From assembly GCA_963835825.1 (NCBI GenBank), contig CAWIGZ010000008.1:1-64000 (forward strand): a stretch of DNA of 64,000 bases. Direction: 5' to 3'. The notes beneath the pieces are model-generated. The model was given only the letters and a program-made list of their open reading frames with translations, was not told the DNA's origin and searched no databases. A program made the translations under genes and the position numbers. The DNA is from JADGRB01 sp963835825 (GTDB lineage Bacteria > Myxococcota_A > Polyangia > Fen-1088). Positions 1-7,772 of the stretch are shown here, in pieces. Within the stretch, counting starts at the first letter, position 1; every line of letters begins with the position of its first letter.

Positions 1-1656
1 TATGTCCGGGTAGCCAAATCCCCGATCACTGATTCAAACTTCGACAACCCTGCCGTAACGGTTGCACTGCCCTACGGGGGAAAGCCGTCTGCCCCCGGGA
101 ACCTGGACGGGATTGCATTCGGTGGGAGATATTGAAAGCGACTACTACGTGGGCGTTCGTTCCAAGAATACCGTTGGAACTGTGAGTGCAAATACATTGA
201 TGGGCGCAAGCGCCGCTTGTACATGCGGAAACGTATGTTGTGCACAGCATTTCAATGTGACCGTGTTGACCCGGGGTCGCGGGAGACAGGATGGCCCGCG
301 ATCTCGATGAAGCTGGTGATTTTGGGGGGTCGGTTGGCGCCTCATTTGCCGATGACGGGATGTCGGATCTGCTGGTCGGTGGCCAGGGTACGAATGCCCA
401 CGTGCTTTTGTTCTTCGGGACGACGAGTGGTTACCGTTCGAGCCCCGACGTAACGTTCACAGGCTCGATCAGCAACAGCTTTGGAAGCGCCGTTGTAAAT
501 GCGGGAGATCTAGACGGCGACGGACTGGCTGATATTGCTATCGCCTCACGAAACGATGGAAACGGGAAGGTGTATATCTTTAGCCGTAATAATTCGCCCG
601 CTTCGTGGGGGACCTCCGGGTCTTGGCCCTCGAACCTCAGTGATACTCAGGCCAACTATGTGATTACTGCCAATTCTCCGTTGACGCCTGGCAGCATGGA
701 TATACGAAGCCTTGCCCGACTAGGAAACTTCGATGGGACTGGGACCGACGATTTGGCCATAGCATACGACTCTGCGAACTCCGTTGCTGGATCGGGTATT
801 CATAGTCAGAGGAAGTTCATCATTTTCGTCGGTGGGAATTCCGGATCCATCTGTTGCGATCGAAATCGATGGAACGGTTCCAAATGGGGCCTTCGGCGCG
901 ATCAATATGGGACTCGGCCCGTTTTTTCAGGCGTCGGGTGGCGGTCCTGGCCTGGTGAGCACGGCGATCTTGACGGGAACGACCTACGCATTCGCCGGCC
1001 AAGATCCCTCCCTGCCGATAGCGACTACGGCGGCTAACGACTCCGTTGTAGGTATCGCGAGCGATCGCTACGGGAATTCCTTGGGCCTTCTTGGGCCATT
1101 GGGAGGTTCGTCCGTTGCTCTGGCAATAGGCGCACCCGGTGGTCAATATGTTGACATCAACTTCGGTACGCTGAGTTCCGGACCATTTGTTGGGGCAGCG
1201 GGATCGGCACCAATGCCGTCCGTTCGCATTAGAGATAGTGCGTCAAATAATAATTTCGGCGTGGTAAACATTGGAGGCGAGATACGTGGATCGGCCCAAA
1301 CCGTTTCACTGTTTGGTACCAGCCCAATTCCTAGCGCCGACCTAGTGGTTGCAGGTCAGGGGGAAACCGGTCAAGCGATTTACATCCTCGATGGCTCACT
1401 GATCAGTTCGCTCTCCGGGGTTATCGACCTTGCAAATCCGCCTTCTTCTTGGTCAGTTCCCACTCTTCTGTCGTCGTCGCCGGCTCTGACTCTGTCGTCG
1501 TCGATGGTCAAGGTCGTCAACGCGGTGCCGAGCAACTGGACCGGGTATTCGGTGGGAACGATTATCCCGGATTTAAATGGGGACGGCGTCGCAGATTTTG
1601 CGGTCGGTGAATCGGTCGCCGCAAGCGCGTCAGGGCGTGTAGTAGTCCTGTATTAG
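1..1656 (+). CDS. FG-GAP repeat surface protein, 5' truncated and frameshifted
   Basis: The gene enters from the left edge, so its start is missing. The first codons (frame 1, to about 135) and the next stretch (frame 2, containing DYYVGVRSKNTVGTVSA) look like fibronectin-type strands. From about 290 the product is FG-GAP/integrin-alpha-like, with calcium-loop motifs DLDGDGLADIAIA near 513-545 and DLNGDGVADFAVG near 1570-1610. Such beta-propeller proteins are secreted or surface-exposed. The reading frame breaks at about 130, 285 and 795; at 795 the frame-3 residues SVAGSG continue naturally into RVFIVRG in frame 1. These are probably sequence indels, though decay cannot be excluded. A functional link to the downstream lasso genes is not evident. 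The stop is at 1654-1656, 46 bases before the cyclase. Confidence 0.6.
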
Positions 1657-1702
1657 ATCTGCGGCTCTTCGGGCCTGCTCTCCTTCCCCGGGCAATTGGT
1701 AG

Positions 1703-3567
1703 GTGTTCGCCTTTTCCGTAGTGAGTGATCTTAGAGACGGCGAGTCCTGTGCTGCATCCGTTAGAAAGATGCTCGACGATTGGCCGTACCGGGGCGAGGA
1801 ACTTCGGCAGGTGGCCCGTGCCCCCCGCGCAGCGGCGGGGCTTCTAAGTTGGCCGGTGGTCGCGCCGGATCGGATTGCCACGCCGATCTGGGATCCTTCG
1901 AGGCAGTTACTGTTCGTTGGCGATGTAAGGTTATACAACCGCCGCGACGTGGCGAACTCTCTGGGCATTCCTGGGTACGAGGACCGACCTGATTTGGAGA
2001 TCGCGTGGCTCGCATACCTGAAGTGGGGAGAATCGGCTGTAGATCACCTTCTTGGTGACTTCGCGTTCGTTGTTTGGGACGAACTTCGTGGGGAGATGTT
2101 CGTTGCGCGCGACCAGGTAGGCATACGACCACTCTACTATTACGTAGATAATGGACGGATTCTGATTGCCTCCGATGTGGCGCAGATAGTCAAAAACGTG
2201 AGAAGGCGTCTCAGGATTGACGCCCAGACTGTAGTTGAGAGACTAATGGGCCGGCCGAGGACCAAAGGAAAGACCTATTTCCAGAACATAGCCGCTTTGC
2301 CTGGGGGGCATAGTGCGTTGATTAGTTCTACCGGGGTTCGATGTGGGCGCTACTGGTCTCCAAAGCTTGATACGATCAGTGTCAGTTATCGCGAGCACTG
2401 CAGTGACATCCGCGACTTGTTCATCCAGGCAGTTAGGGTCCGGCTTGATTCTGACTATCCAATAGTTGCCCATTCCAGTGGCGGATTCGATTCGAGCTCT
2501 ATCGTAATGGCAGCGGATAGGGTCTATCGCAATGAAACCGGCAGACCGCCGCTGGTGTTAGCGTCGGCTACCGCGAATGGGATGGCCTGTGACGACAGTC
2601 AGTACATGGACGCCGTCTCGAGCAACGTCCTCTTTGGGGAGTCGCGGTGGAGCGCTCTCGATAGATGCGCAGACGATCTGATCGCTCCGGCCTCGCGACT
2701 CCGAATCTCAAACGGGGAATTGGAGGAGGCCCCCGCGGGGACCTAGCGCTTGCTCATCGGATCCGGGCGCGTGTCCTCCTGACGGGAACGTTGGGAGATT
2801 CGGTCGTCTATTCATTCGGCATAGCGCGAGACATGGTTAGGGGAGGGGAATTACTAAGCGTCGTCCGCGGCGCTATCAAGAGCAACTCTGCATCGGTAGC
2901 TGTCCGCATAATCGCGAAAGCCTTGATTGGCATATTGCCTCCGCCTATAGCGTTAGACGTGTTGAATAGCTGGAATAGTCGGACGTCAGGCTGGCCGCCG
3001 GATTGGATGGGTCCAGAGCTCCGCGCTCTGTCTCCCTTGCCGAAGGAAGATCTTGACTACTCGCTCGGGGCACCCAGCCATCTTGTGTCGGAGATATGGG
3101 CTCGCCTTACGAGTCCACTGGCAGAGGTCGGAATAACTAGGATGGTCGCATATGGCGCTCAGGCGGGCCTCGAAGTTCGTGCCCCATATGCGGACATTCG
3201 ATTCATTGAGCGAATTCTCCAGATTCCGTGGAGTGACCGATTGCCTAGAGGGGACGCTCGTCGACTGGGTCGCGATGCACTAGGACCGTTGCTCCCGCCT
3301 TTGTTGGAATCGCGTCGCGATCAAGGATCGTGGACGGCCGTTTTCGCGTCGCACGCCCGCAAGATGCTTCCCGAAATTGACGTCTTGCTGTCAGGCAAGG
3401 AATGGGCCAGTGCCGCCTACGTCGATAAAGACAGCGCTCGCCGGACCTCGCGCCGCGTGAAGACCGGAGCAGCGAGCGACGAGGAGGCGATTTTTCTGGG
3501 TGAAATCGGTATCTTGGAGGCATGGTGCCGCCGGGCCCAGGCAGTGTTAAATTGTGATATACAGTGA
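1703..3567 (+). CDS. Lasso peptide cyclase (asparagine synthetase-like), one frameshift
   Basis: This is the ATP-dependent macrolactam synthetase (C protein) of a lasso peptide cluster. It adenylates the ring Asp/Glu side chain so that the core N-terminal amine can attack it. An N-terminal class II glutaminase-like domain without an obvious N-terminal Cys covers about residues 1-190, as is common in lasso cyclases. A PP-loop SGGFDSS lies at about residues 259-265, and the C-terminal half holds LLTGTLGD and VRAPYADIRFIERIL. The frame changes at about 2735 in a GGGG run: adding one G joins LEEAPAG to DLALAHRIRARVLL in the next frame, so a miscounted homopolymer is likely. The GTG start at 1703 is tentative. 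The precursor gene follows 15 bases after the stop. A primary asparagine synthetase is less likely given the neighbours. Confidence 0.85.
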
Positions 3568-3582
3568 CCAATCGAGGTGTAC

Positions 3583-3780
3583 ATGACTGAACATGAGAAG
3601 GAAAAGGCGGGGGAAATTCTTCCGGATCAAAGTCCGGCGAATGCCCAAGATTTGTCCTACGAGGCCCCGAGACTAGTCCTGCTTGGAAATGTCCGCGACC
3701 TCCTTGCTGGTGGGAGTGGTACCCAGGTCGATCCAGGGTGCCCGGCCGCTCAATCGAGATCTTCTGGCGAGTCGTGCTGA
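3583..3780 (+). CDS. Lasso peptide precursor (65 aa)
   Basis: This is a ribosomally made precursor. The ATG at 3583 has GAGG five bases upstream (3574-3577); an in-frame GTG at 3577 is a weaker alternative. The leader carries the lasso recognition pattern YxxPxLxxxGxxxxL, seen as SYEAPRLVLLGNVRDLLAGG (Y26, P29, L31, G35, L40), which is bound by PqqD-like RRE proteins. The core most plausibly begins at G43 or G44. Asp50 is then residue 8 or 7, in range for an isopeptide ring. The tail has Cys53 and a C-terminal Cys65, which could form a disulfide, and Ser at 58, 60, 61 and 64 near the C terminus. The usual Thr at the penultimate leader position is replaced by Leu41. The gene lies between cyclase and peptidase genes. 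Core boundaries are inferred. Confidence 0.85.
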   Translation: MTEHEKEKAGEILPDQSPANAQDLSYEAPRLVLLGNVRDLLAGGSGTQVDPGCPAAQSRSSGESC

Positions 3781-4148
3781 GTGTCCGATCAGCGGTTTTG
3801 GAGTTCGCGAACGTACTGATTGTCACCCCGATAGCAGAAATTGCCCGACGACGTTTGAGTGCATATCGGGCAGTGCAGCTCGCTCGGGGATATGGGACGT
3901 GGCAGCCGTGTCGATCGGCCAATGAGAGGCGACGTCTAAAGCGATTCATCGCCGTAATTGACGGTCATTTTCCGGACGGCCCAAACTGTTTTCGTCGGTC
4001 GCTAGTGGAGATCGCCCTTGATCGTGGAGCCGCATCTGAAGAACTCCGCGCGGGCTTCAAGGCCGGGGGCGGCAGTAAGTCTGGCCACGCGTGGCTTGAG
4101 TCAGACCCCCCCAAAGTTGGCCAATACGATGCCGTGTTTTCGCTCTAA
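3738..4148 (+). CDS. Lasso peptide leader peptidase (B2, transglutaminase-like)
   Basis: This is a 136-residue Cys protease-like protein of the lasso B2 family, which cleaves the leader after the RRE protein delivers the precursor. The conserved core is visible: GPNCFRRSLVEIALDRG holds the catalytic Cys, and SGHAWLESD holds the catalytic His and a candidate Asp. Length fits the family. The start is uncertain: GTG at 3738 overlaps the precursor by 43 bases, while GTG at 3774 would overlap it by only seven and give 124 residues. Neither has a strong ribosome binding site. Translational coupling to the precursor is likely. The gene ends 53 bases from the convergent kinase gene, with no obvious terminator hairpin between them. 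Confidence 0.82.
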   Translation: MPGRSIEIFWRVVLSVRSAVLEFANVLIVTPIAEIARRRLSAYRAVQLARGYGTWQPCRSANERRRLKRFIAVIDGHFPDGPNCFRRSLVEIALDRGAASEELRAGFKAGGGSKSGHAWLESDPPKVGQYDAVFSL

Positions 4149-4201
4149 CATCGTCTGAGCTGCCGGCCGGACCAAGAGATCCAGCTGTTCAACGGGTGGT
4201 C

Positions 4202-5185
4202 TCATTTCAACGTCTTCTTCGAGACCTGCAGACGGCCTGCCTCCGCCAATCGGAGAAGATCGTCGGGCAGGTTGAGATCGAATCCCAGTACGCGCCTGCC
4301 GACGTTCGCAGCAAATTCTAGTTGTCGGGTCCAGTCGCTATCTGCGTCCGATCCATAGAATGTGTTGCGAAAGACCGCTCCGCTCGTTGCAAGCGATGTA
4401 AGGGCCTTTGCAGTGTAAGGTCCCCGAGAGCGTCGTGTTCTGTCCAAGAACCCAATTTCTGTCAATGGCACGAATGCACCGTTTGCGATGCTGCTGAGAT
4501 CCTCGAAACGGGCTCGACGGTTCAGTACGAGTTCGTCGGCGGTTCGAGCGACCCACGCCGCCAGACTCTTTTCTCCGTTAGTCGTCACGACGATTTCGTC
4601 CCCTTGAGCACTGATCAATAATTGATCCTCACTGATCAGTTTCGCGCCGGTCTGAGAAAAAGCACGCGCCGTTGTGGTCTTCCCGGCTCCGCTTAATCCA
4701 CAGAAGGCGACTATCCGGCCTTCGATTTCGATCGCGGAGGCATGAAGGACCGATTCGCCACTCAACGCTAGCAACTTGGGCGCGAGCGCGCGGAGGAGAT
4801 AACATATATCGGTCTTCGGCAGTTCGGTCGCCGACACGAGATCGAGTTCAGCCTGAGAGGAAGCGATAGAAAATATTGGTTCCCCGCGAAAGGCGAATAT
4901 ATATCCGTCCATATCGCGCGAGTAACGAAAATCGGTAGCTGGAGCCGCTATTGTTTCCGTCAAAGGCCGAAGCGCTTCATTAACATGCAGAGCCGCAGTC
5001 GCTACGTCCAGATCGTAGCGTAGCGCCAATTCGGCAGAAACCGTCGCGAGAGACCTGGCGGATAATACTCGACGCCAAATAAACGTGGCGGTTTCGTTTA
5101 GCTCAAATAGGCCTCCGGATGCCAAGTTCAAAAGCAGCCCGCCGGGGGAGACATCAACCAGCGCGACCCGACCTACGTCTCTCAT
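4202..5185 (-). CDS. PqqD-domain/HPr-kinase-like lasso peptide kinase
   Basis: The 327-residue protein has two parts. Residues about 6-75 resemble PqqD/RRE and share the ASGxxFELN core with the stand-alone RRE protein encoded just upstream (here LLLNLASGGLFELNETATFI). Residues about 140-310 are HPr kinase/phosphorylase-like, with VLHASAIEIEG, a P-loop GLSGAGKTT at 163-171 and LISED at 183-187. HprK-like kinases in lasso clusters (PadeK of the paeninodin cluster) phosphorylate a C-terminal Ser of the precursor; the precursor here has Ser58, 60, 61 and 64. The RRE-like domain suggests the kinase may read the leader directly, which is inference. Its start overlaps the RRE gene stop by four bases (ATGA), so the two are co-translated. 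Confidence 0.8.
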   Translation of the reverse strand: MRDVGRVALVDVSPGGLLLNLASGGLFELNETATFIWRRVLSARSLATVSAELALRYDLDVATAALHVNEALRPLTETIAAPATDFRYSRDMDGYIFAFRGEPIFSIASSQAELDLVSATELPKTDICYLLRALAPKLLALSGESVLHASAIEIEGRIVAFCGLSGAGKTTTARAFSQTGAKLISEDQLLISAQGDEIVVTTNGEKSLAAWVARTADELVLNRRARFEDLSSIANGAFVPLTEIGFLDRTRRSRGPYTAKALTSLATSGAVFRNTFYGSDADSDWTRQLEFAANVGRRVLGFDLNLPDDLLRLAEAGRLQVSKKTLK

Positions 5186-5469
5186 CGCTGCGAGCCCTCC
5201 TCGGCTAATCCCTGCTGCCTCAAGGTCTGCAAGAGCTTTCGGACATCAGTCGCCAGTAGGGCACGCTCTACCGAGTATCTAGTTACGAGTTGATCGCAGA
5301 TCTCCTTCTCCGTCGTTACGCCGTCCAGTAATGTCCAAACTTCGGCGCCGACCAGGTTCAGTTCGAAGACAGAACCGGAAGCCATGTCCACGAGCACAGC
5401 CCCATTGTCGATGGCCCGTGACTGTACGCCGACCCGCCGCGACAAGATCGTATCCTCTGAGGATCGCAT
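5182..5469 (-). CDS. PqqD-like RRE protein (lasso B1)
   Basis: This is a 95-residue stand-alone RiPP recognition element of the PqqD fold. It shows the family pattern of a beta-hairpin followed by a winged helix: GAVLVDMASGSVFELNLVG, then W45 and a helical C-terminal half. In lasso systems with split B proteins, B1 binds the YxxP leader and presents the precursor to the B2 protease and the cyclase. It is encoded opposite to its presumed partners and directly upstream of, and overlapping, the kinase. No strong ribosome binding site is seen before the ATG at 5469. Confidence is high for the fold and good for the role, because cyclase, precursor and B2 genes lie within 2 kb. Confidence 0.85.
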   Translation of the reverse strand: MRSSEDTILSRRVGVQSRAIDNGAVLVDMASGSVFELNLVGAEVWTLLDGVTTEKEICDQLVTRYSVERALLATDVRKLLQTLRQQGLAEEGSQR

Positions 5470-5763
5470 AAGGCGATCGTACCCGATCTGCGCCCCCGTA
5501 CGAACACCCCAACCCGCCCCATAGCTGTCCCCTCGGGGACGGTGGACCTAGAGAGCCCATCATCGGGCCGGCCCAGAGAGCCACCGCGACTCATCCAAGT
5601 TCAACAGAGCTCGGGCTCGGGACGTCGCCCCGCGTCATGGCGAAAGCATGAGGCGTCGGCGCAACAAACGTGACGGAAGGCCGAAGAGTTGGGGTGATCC
5701 CACGCCGATCGCCCGAGCCACGATGACTCGCGAGCCGCAACACGCAAGGATTCCGGAGGACAC
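5470..5763. other. Gene-free stretch between the lasso and toxin-antitoxin genes
   Basis: About 294 bases with no convincing coding region on either strand. It must hold the promoter of the minus-strand RRE-kinase pair. It lies where base composition changes from the moderately AT-richer lasso segment to the GC-rich remainder. No direct or inverted repeat, tRNA or attachment-site-like duplication was recognised. Confidence 0.4.
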
Positions 5764-6066
5764 CTACCCCTCCGCGACGATCACTTTCTTGCCGTTGATC
5801 TCGGCCGTGATCTTGAGGCGGCCTCCGAGTGCCCGCACATATCTGTTCAGGGTCGAAAGGCGAACGTCCTCACGACGCTCGAGGCGGGAAAGTTCCGATT
5901 GCGTCATCGCCACGAGCGGGGCGACTTCCGTCTGTGTCTTCCCTGCCGCCTCGCGGAGCGCCTTGAGATCGAGGTCGAGTGCCGTCGCCAGCGCAGCACG
6001 CTCCACCTTCGCGATCCGCTCAGGGGTGAGGTGCTTCTTCTTCAGGTCTTCCCAACGGCCCGGCAT
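5764..6066 (-). CDS. XRE-family antitoxin (HigA-like)
   Basis: The 100-residue helix-turn-helix protein has the layout of RelE-partner antitoxins: an N-terminal WEDLKKKHLTPERIAKVE helix, a Cro/C1-type HTH (LREAAGKTQTEVAPLVAMTQ) and a C-terminal STLNRYVRALGGRLKI segment. Such proteins bind and neutralise a RelE/HigB-type RNase and repress their own promoter. A good ribosome binding site, GGAGG, lies about ten bases before the ATG at 6066. The likely toxin (6151-6753) is on the opposite strand, 84 bases away, whereas these pairs normally form a same-strand operon. Confidence 0.85.
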   Translation of the reverse strand: MPGRWEDLKKKHLTPERIAKVERAALATALDLDLKALREAAGKTQTEVAPLVAMTQSELSRLERREDVRLSTLNRYVRALGGRLKITAEINGKKVIVAEG

Positions 6067-6150
6067 GGCATTTCCTCCACAAGAAAGTATGCAGGCAAAG
6101 TGCTATGCAGTCAACTGTCTATCCGTTCGTCGCTCCACGTTCGTCATCAG
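6067..6150. promoter_or_regulatory. Divergent promoter/operator region of the HigBA-like pair
   Basis: This is the 84-base gap between the divergent antitoxin and toxin genes. It holds two direct copies of TATGCAG (6088-6094 and 6104-6110), 16 bases apart start to start, so they fall about 1.5 helical turns apart. An XRE antitoxin binding here could control both genes. The operator role is inferred. Confidence 0.35.
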
Positions 6151-6753
6151 ATGATTGGTGAGATCTTCTATACCGACGAGTTCGGCGAATGGTTCGCCGG
6201 CCTGTCCGCGGATGACCAGGATGCGGTCGCGCACCTCGTCGAGCTACTCGGACAAAAGTGGCTCGCTCTCGGTCATCCCTACTCGAGCGAGATCAAGGGC
6301 TCCCGTCACGCCCTGCGTGAGCTCCGTTCCCAAAAACGAAAGCCAATCCGTGTTCTCTACGCCTTCAGCCCCGAAAGGAACGCCGTGCTGCTCATCGGCG
6401 GCGACAAGGCCGGGAACCCACGCTTCTACGACGAGATCGTGCCGCGGGCGGAGACCATTTGGGAGCGGTACCTGCGTGAGCGCAAGGTCTCCGAGGTGAG
6501 ACCCGTCCTTCATAGCGGAAGCGTGGGCACCGGATCGTTCTCCGCCCCAGAGGGCCTTCGCGACGAGAAACTCGATACGCGAAGACGGAAGCCACCCACT
6601 CCCGCGATGATCCGACTGCCCACGCTTTTCTTTTTGGAACGCACACCGGGTGAGGCCTCGCCTTCCTCGACCATCCCGTCCCCATTCGGCTCCACCGGGT
6701 GCTGCGTTTTTCTAACCTCGACACTATCCGAGGCTGCGTCGAGGAGAAGTTAA
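6151..6753 (+). CDS. RelE/HigB-family toxin (phage Gp49-like) with unusual C-terminal extension
   Basis: The first ~115 residues match the Gp49/HigB mRNA-interferase family: FYTDEFGEWFAGLSADDQ, then SEIKGSRHALRELR, then IRVLYAFSPERNAVLLIGGD with a following KAGNPRFYDE. Toxins of this type normally stop soon after the segment seen here as AETIWERYLRE. This frame runs on for about 85 low-complexity residues to 6753, suggesting a lost stop or an indel near 6490. ATG at 6151 is the only start that gives the full domain. The gene is divergent from its presumed antitoxin. The family assignment is firm; activity of the extended form is uncertain. Confidence 0.75.
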   Translation: MIGEIFYTDEFGEWFAGLSADDQDAVAHLVELLGQKWLALGHPYSSEIKGSRHALRELRSQKRKPIRVLYAFSPERNAVLLIGGDKAGNPRFYDEIVPRAETIWERYLRERKVSEVRPVLHSGSVGTGSFSAPEGLRDEKLDTRRRKPPTPAMIRLPTLFFLERTPGEASPSSTIPSPFGSTGCCVFLTSTLSEAASRRS

Positions 6754-6777
6754 CTCTTGGTCACGATCGCGTAGCGC

Positions 6778-7125
6778 TCACCCCAGCCACGTCGCCCAGA
6801 TCTCCGGCACGTAACCCACCGTCGCGCGCCCCTCCGACCGGACGATCGGCGTGCGCAGCAGCAGCGGATCGTCGACCAGCGCGGCCTCGATGCGGGGGCC
6901 GGTGGGCGCCGAATACTTCAGCCCCTTGTCGAGGTAGCGCTTCCCCTCGCGATCGATCAGCGCCTCCCAGCCGCCGACACGGGCGGCGACGTTGCGCAGC
7001 TCGCCGGGCGCCATCCCTTTTTGCGCCAGGTCGACCACATGCAACGTCACCCGGCGCTCCTTGAACCAACGCTCGGCCTTGCGCGTCTCCGCGCACTTCT
7101 TGGTCCCGAACAGCTGAACGTTCAC
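6778..7125 (-). CDS. ArsC/Spx-family thioredoxin-fold protein
   Basis: A 115-residue protein with the arsenate-reductase-like fold: VQLFGTKKCAETRKAERWF near the N terminus, a central ALIDREGKRYLDKGLKY, and the late LLLRTPIVRSEGRATVGY with the conserved cis-Pro/Arg region. The single Cys of KKC sits where ArsC/YffB/Spx proteins carry theirs. Members include glutaredoxin-dependent arsenate reductases and redox regulators, and the sequence alone does not choose between them. GTG at 7125 is preferred because TGAGG lies five bases upstream and the preceding gene stops at 7133. It may be co-transcribed with the toxin-antitoxin genes upstream. No arsenite pump or ArsR is nearby. Confidence 0.75.
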   Translation of the reverse strand: MNVQLFGTKKCAETRKAERWFKERRVTLHVVDLAQKGMAPGELRNVAARVGGWEALIDREGKRYLDKGLKYSAPTGPRIEAALVDDPLLLRTPIVRSEGRATVGYVPEIWATWLG

Positions 7126-7132
7126 GCGAGCC

Positions 7133-7468
7133 TCAGAGAGCCAAAACGATAAGCGACGACTCCACCTCGGCTTCGAAGGCCAGGATTCGCACCTGTTCTC
7201 TTCGAAGCAGACCAGCGAGAGCCGTCGTGCCTGCGTTTCCGACACTGAGCCAGATGATCTTCGGGGGCGCGCCTTCGAGAAAGCTGCGTTGACGAAAGTC
7301 GTTATCTTTCGAGACGATCGCGAAGTTGTGGGCGCGAGCGTAGCTCCACACGGCGCCGTCGTCGGCGCCCAACAGCCCAACGTTGCGAACATGGTCGCTG
7401 CCGGGAAACTCCCCGCTCAGGAGATCTGGCAAACGTGGGCTGAGATTCTCGTCGAACAGAAGCTTCAC
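7133..7468 (-). CDS. DUF5615 PIN-like toxin
   Basis: The 111-residue protein starts MKLLFDENLSPRLPDLL and contains HVRNVGLLGADDGAVWSYAR and FAIVSKDNDF, the acidic motif pattern of the DUF5615 PIN-like family. These are putative RNases found as toxins beside DUF433 antitoxins. The candidate metal-binding acids are Asp6/Glu7, the Asp-Asp of ADD, and the Asp residues of KDNDF. Its start overlaps the stop of the DUF433 gene by four bases, indicating a coupled toxin-antitoxin operon with the antitoxin first. Confidence 0.85.
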   Translation of the reverse strand: MKLLFDENLSPRLPDLLSGEFPGSDHVRNVGLLGADDGAVWSYARAHNFAIVSKDNDFRQRSFLEGAPPKIIWLSVGNAGTTALAGLLRREQVRILAFEAEVESSLIVLAL

Positions 7469-7716
7469 GCCGCGGAGCCGGAGGCAAGGCGGTGTTCACG
7501 TGCCGCCGCGAAAGCGAGACAGTCGCGAATGCCTTCCGCCGTGAGGTCCGGAAAGTCGCCGAGGATCTGCTCCTCGCTCATTCCGCCGGCCAGATATTCG
7601 AGCACGTCGTAGACGGTGATCCGAGTCCCCGCGAGACAGGGCTTTCCACTCCTGACGGCGGGATTTACGGTGATGTGCTCCTGCCAGCTCAACAAAGTCA
7701 GTTTACACGGCGCCAT
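7465..7716 (-). CDS. DUF433 antitoxin
   Basis: An 83-residue DUF433 protein. The motifs ITVNPAVRSGKPCLAGTRIT, YDVLEYLAGGMSEEQIL and DFPDLTAEGIRDCLAFAA are typical. The family is helix-turn-helix-like and serves as antitoxin or DNA-binding partner to PIN-like DUF5615 proteins such as the product encoded four bases downstream. ATG at 7716 is chosen; family members often begin nearer the SWQEHI segment, so an internal start is possible. The gene likely leads a short operon with the toxin and the ArsC-like gene. Confidence 0.85.
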   Translation of the reverse strand: MAPCKLTLLSWQEHITVNPAVRSGKPCLAGTRITVYDVLEYLAGGMSEEQILGDFPDLTAEGIRDCLAFAAAREHRLASGSAA

Positions 7717-7772
7717 GGCGGCTAGCAAAGTGGCGGGCTGTCGCAGCGCCTCAGGCCGGCGCTGATCGACGT

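Noticed and set aside
1703..3567. Primary-metabolism asparagine synthetase B
   Set aside because: The N-terminal catalytic Cys is not evident and the gene is flanked by a YxxP-leader precursor, B2 peptidase, PqqD-like protein and HprK-like kinase, which fits a lasso cyclase.
5899..6150. Upstream extension of the HigB-like toxin to 5899
   Set aside because: It would run antisense through the XRE antitoxin; the toxin domain starts exactly at ATG 6151.
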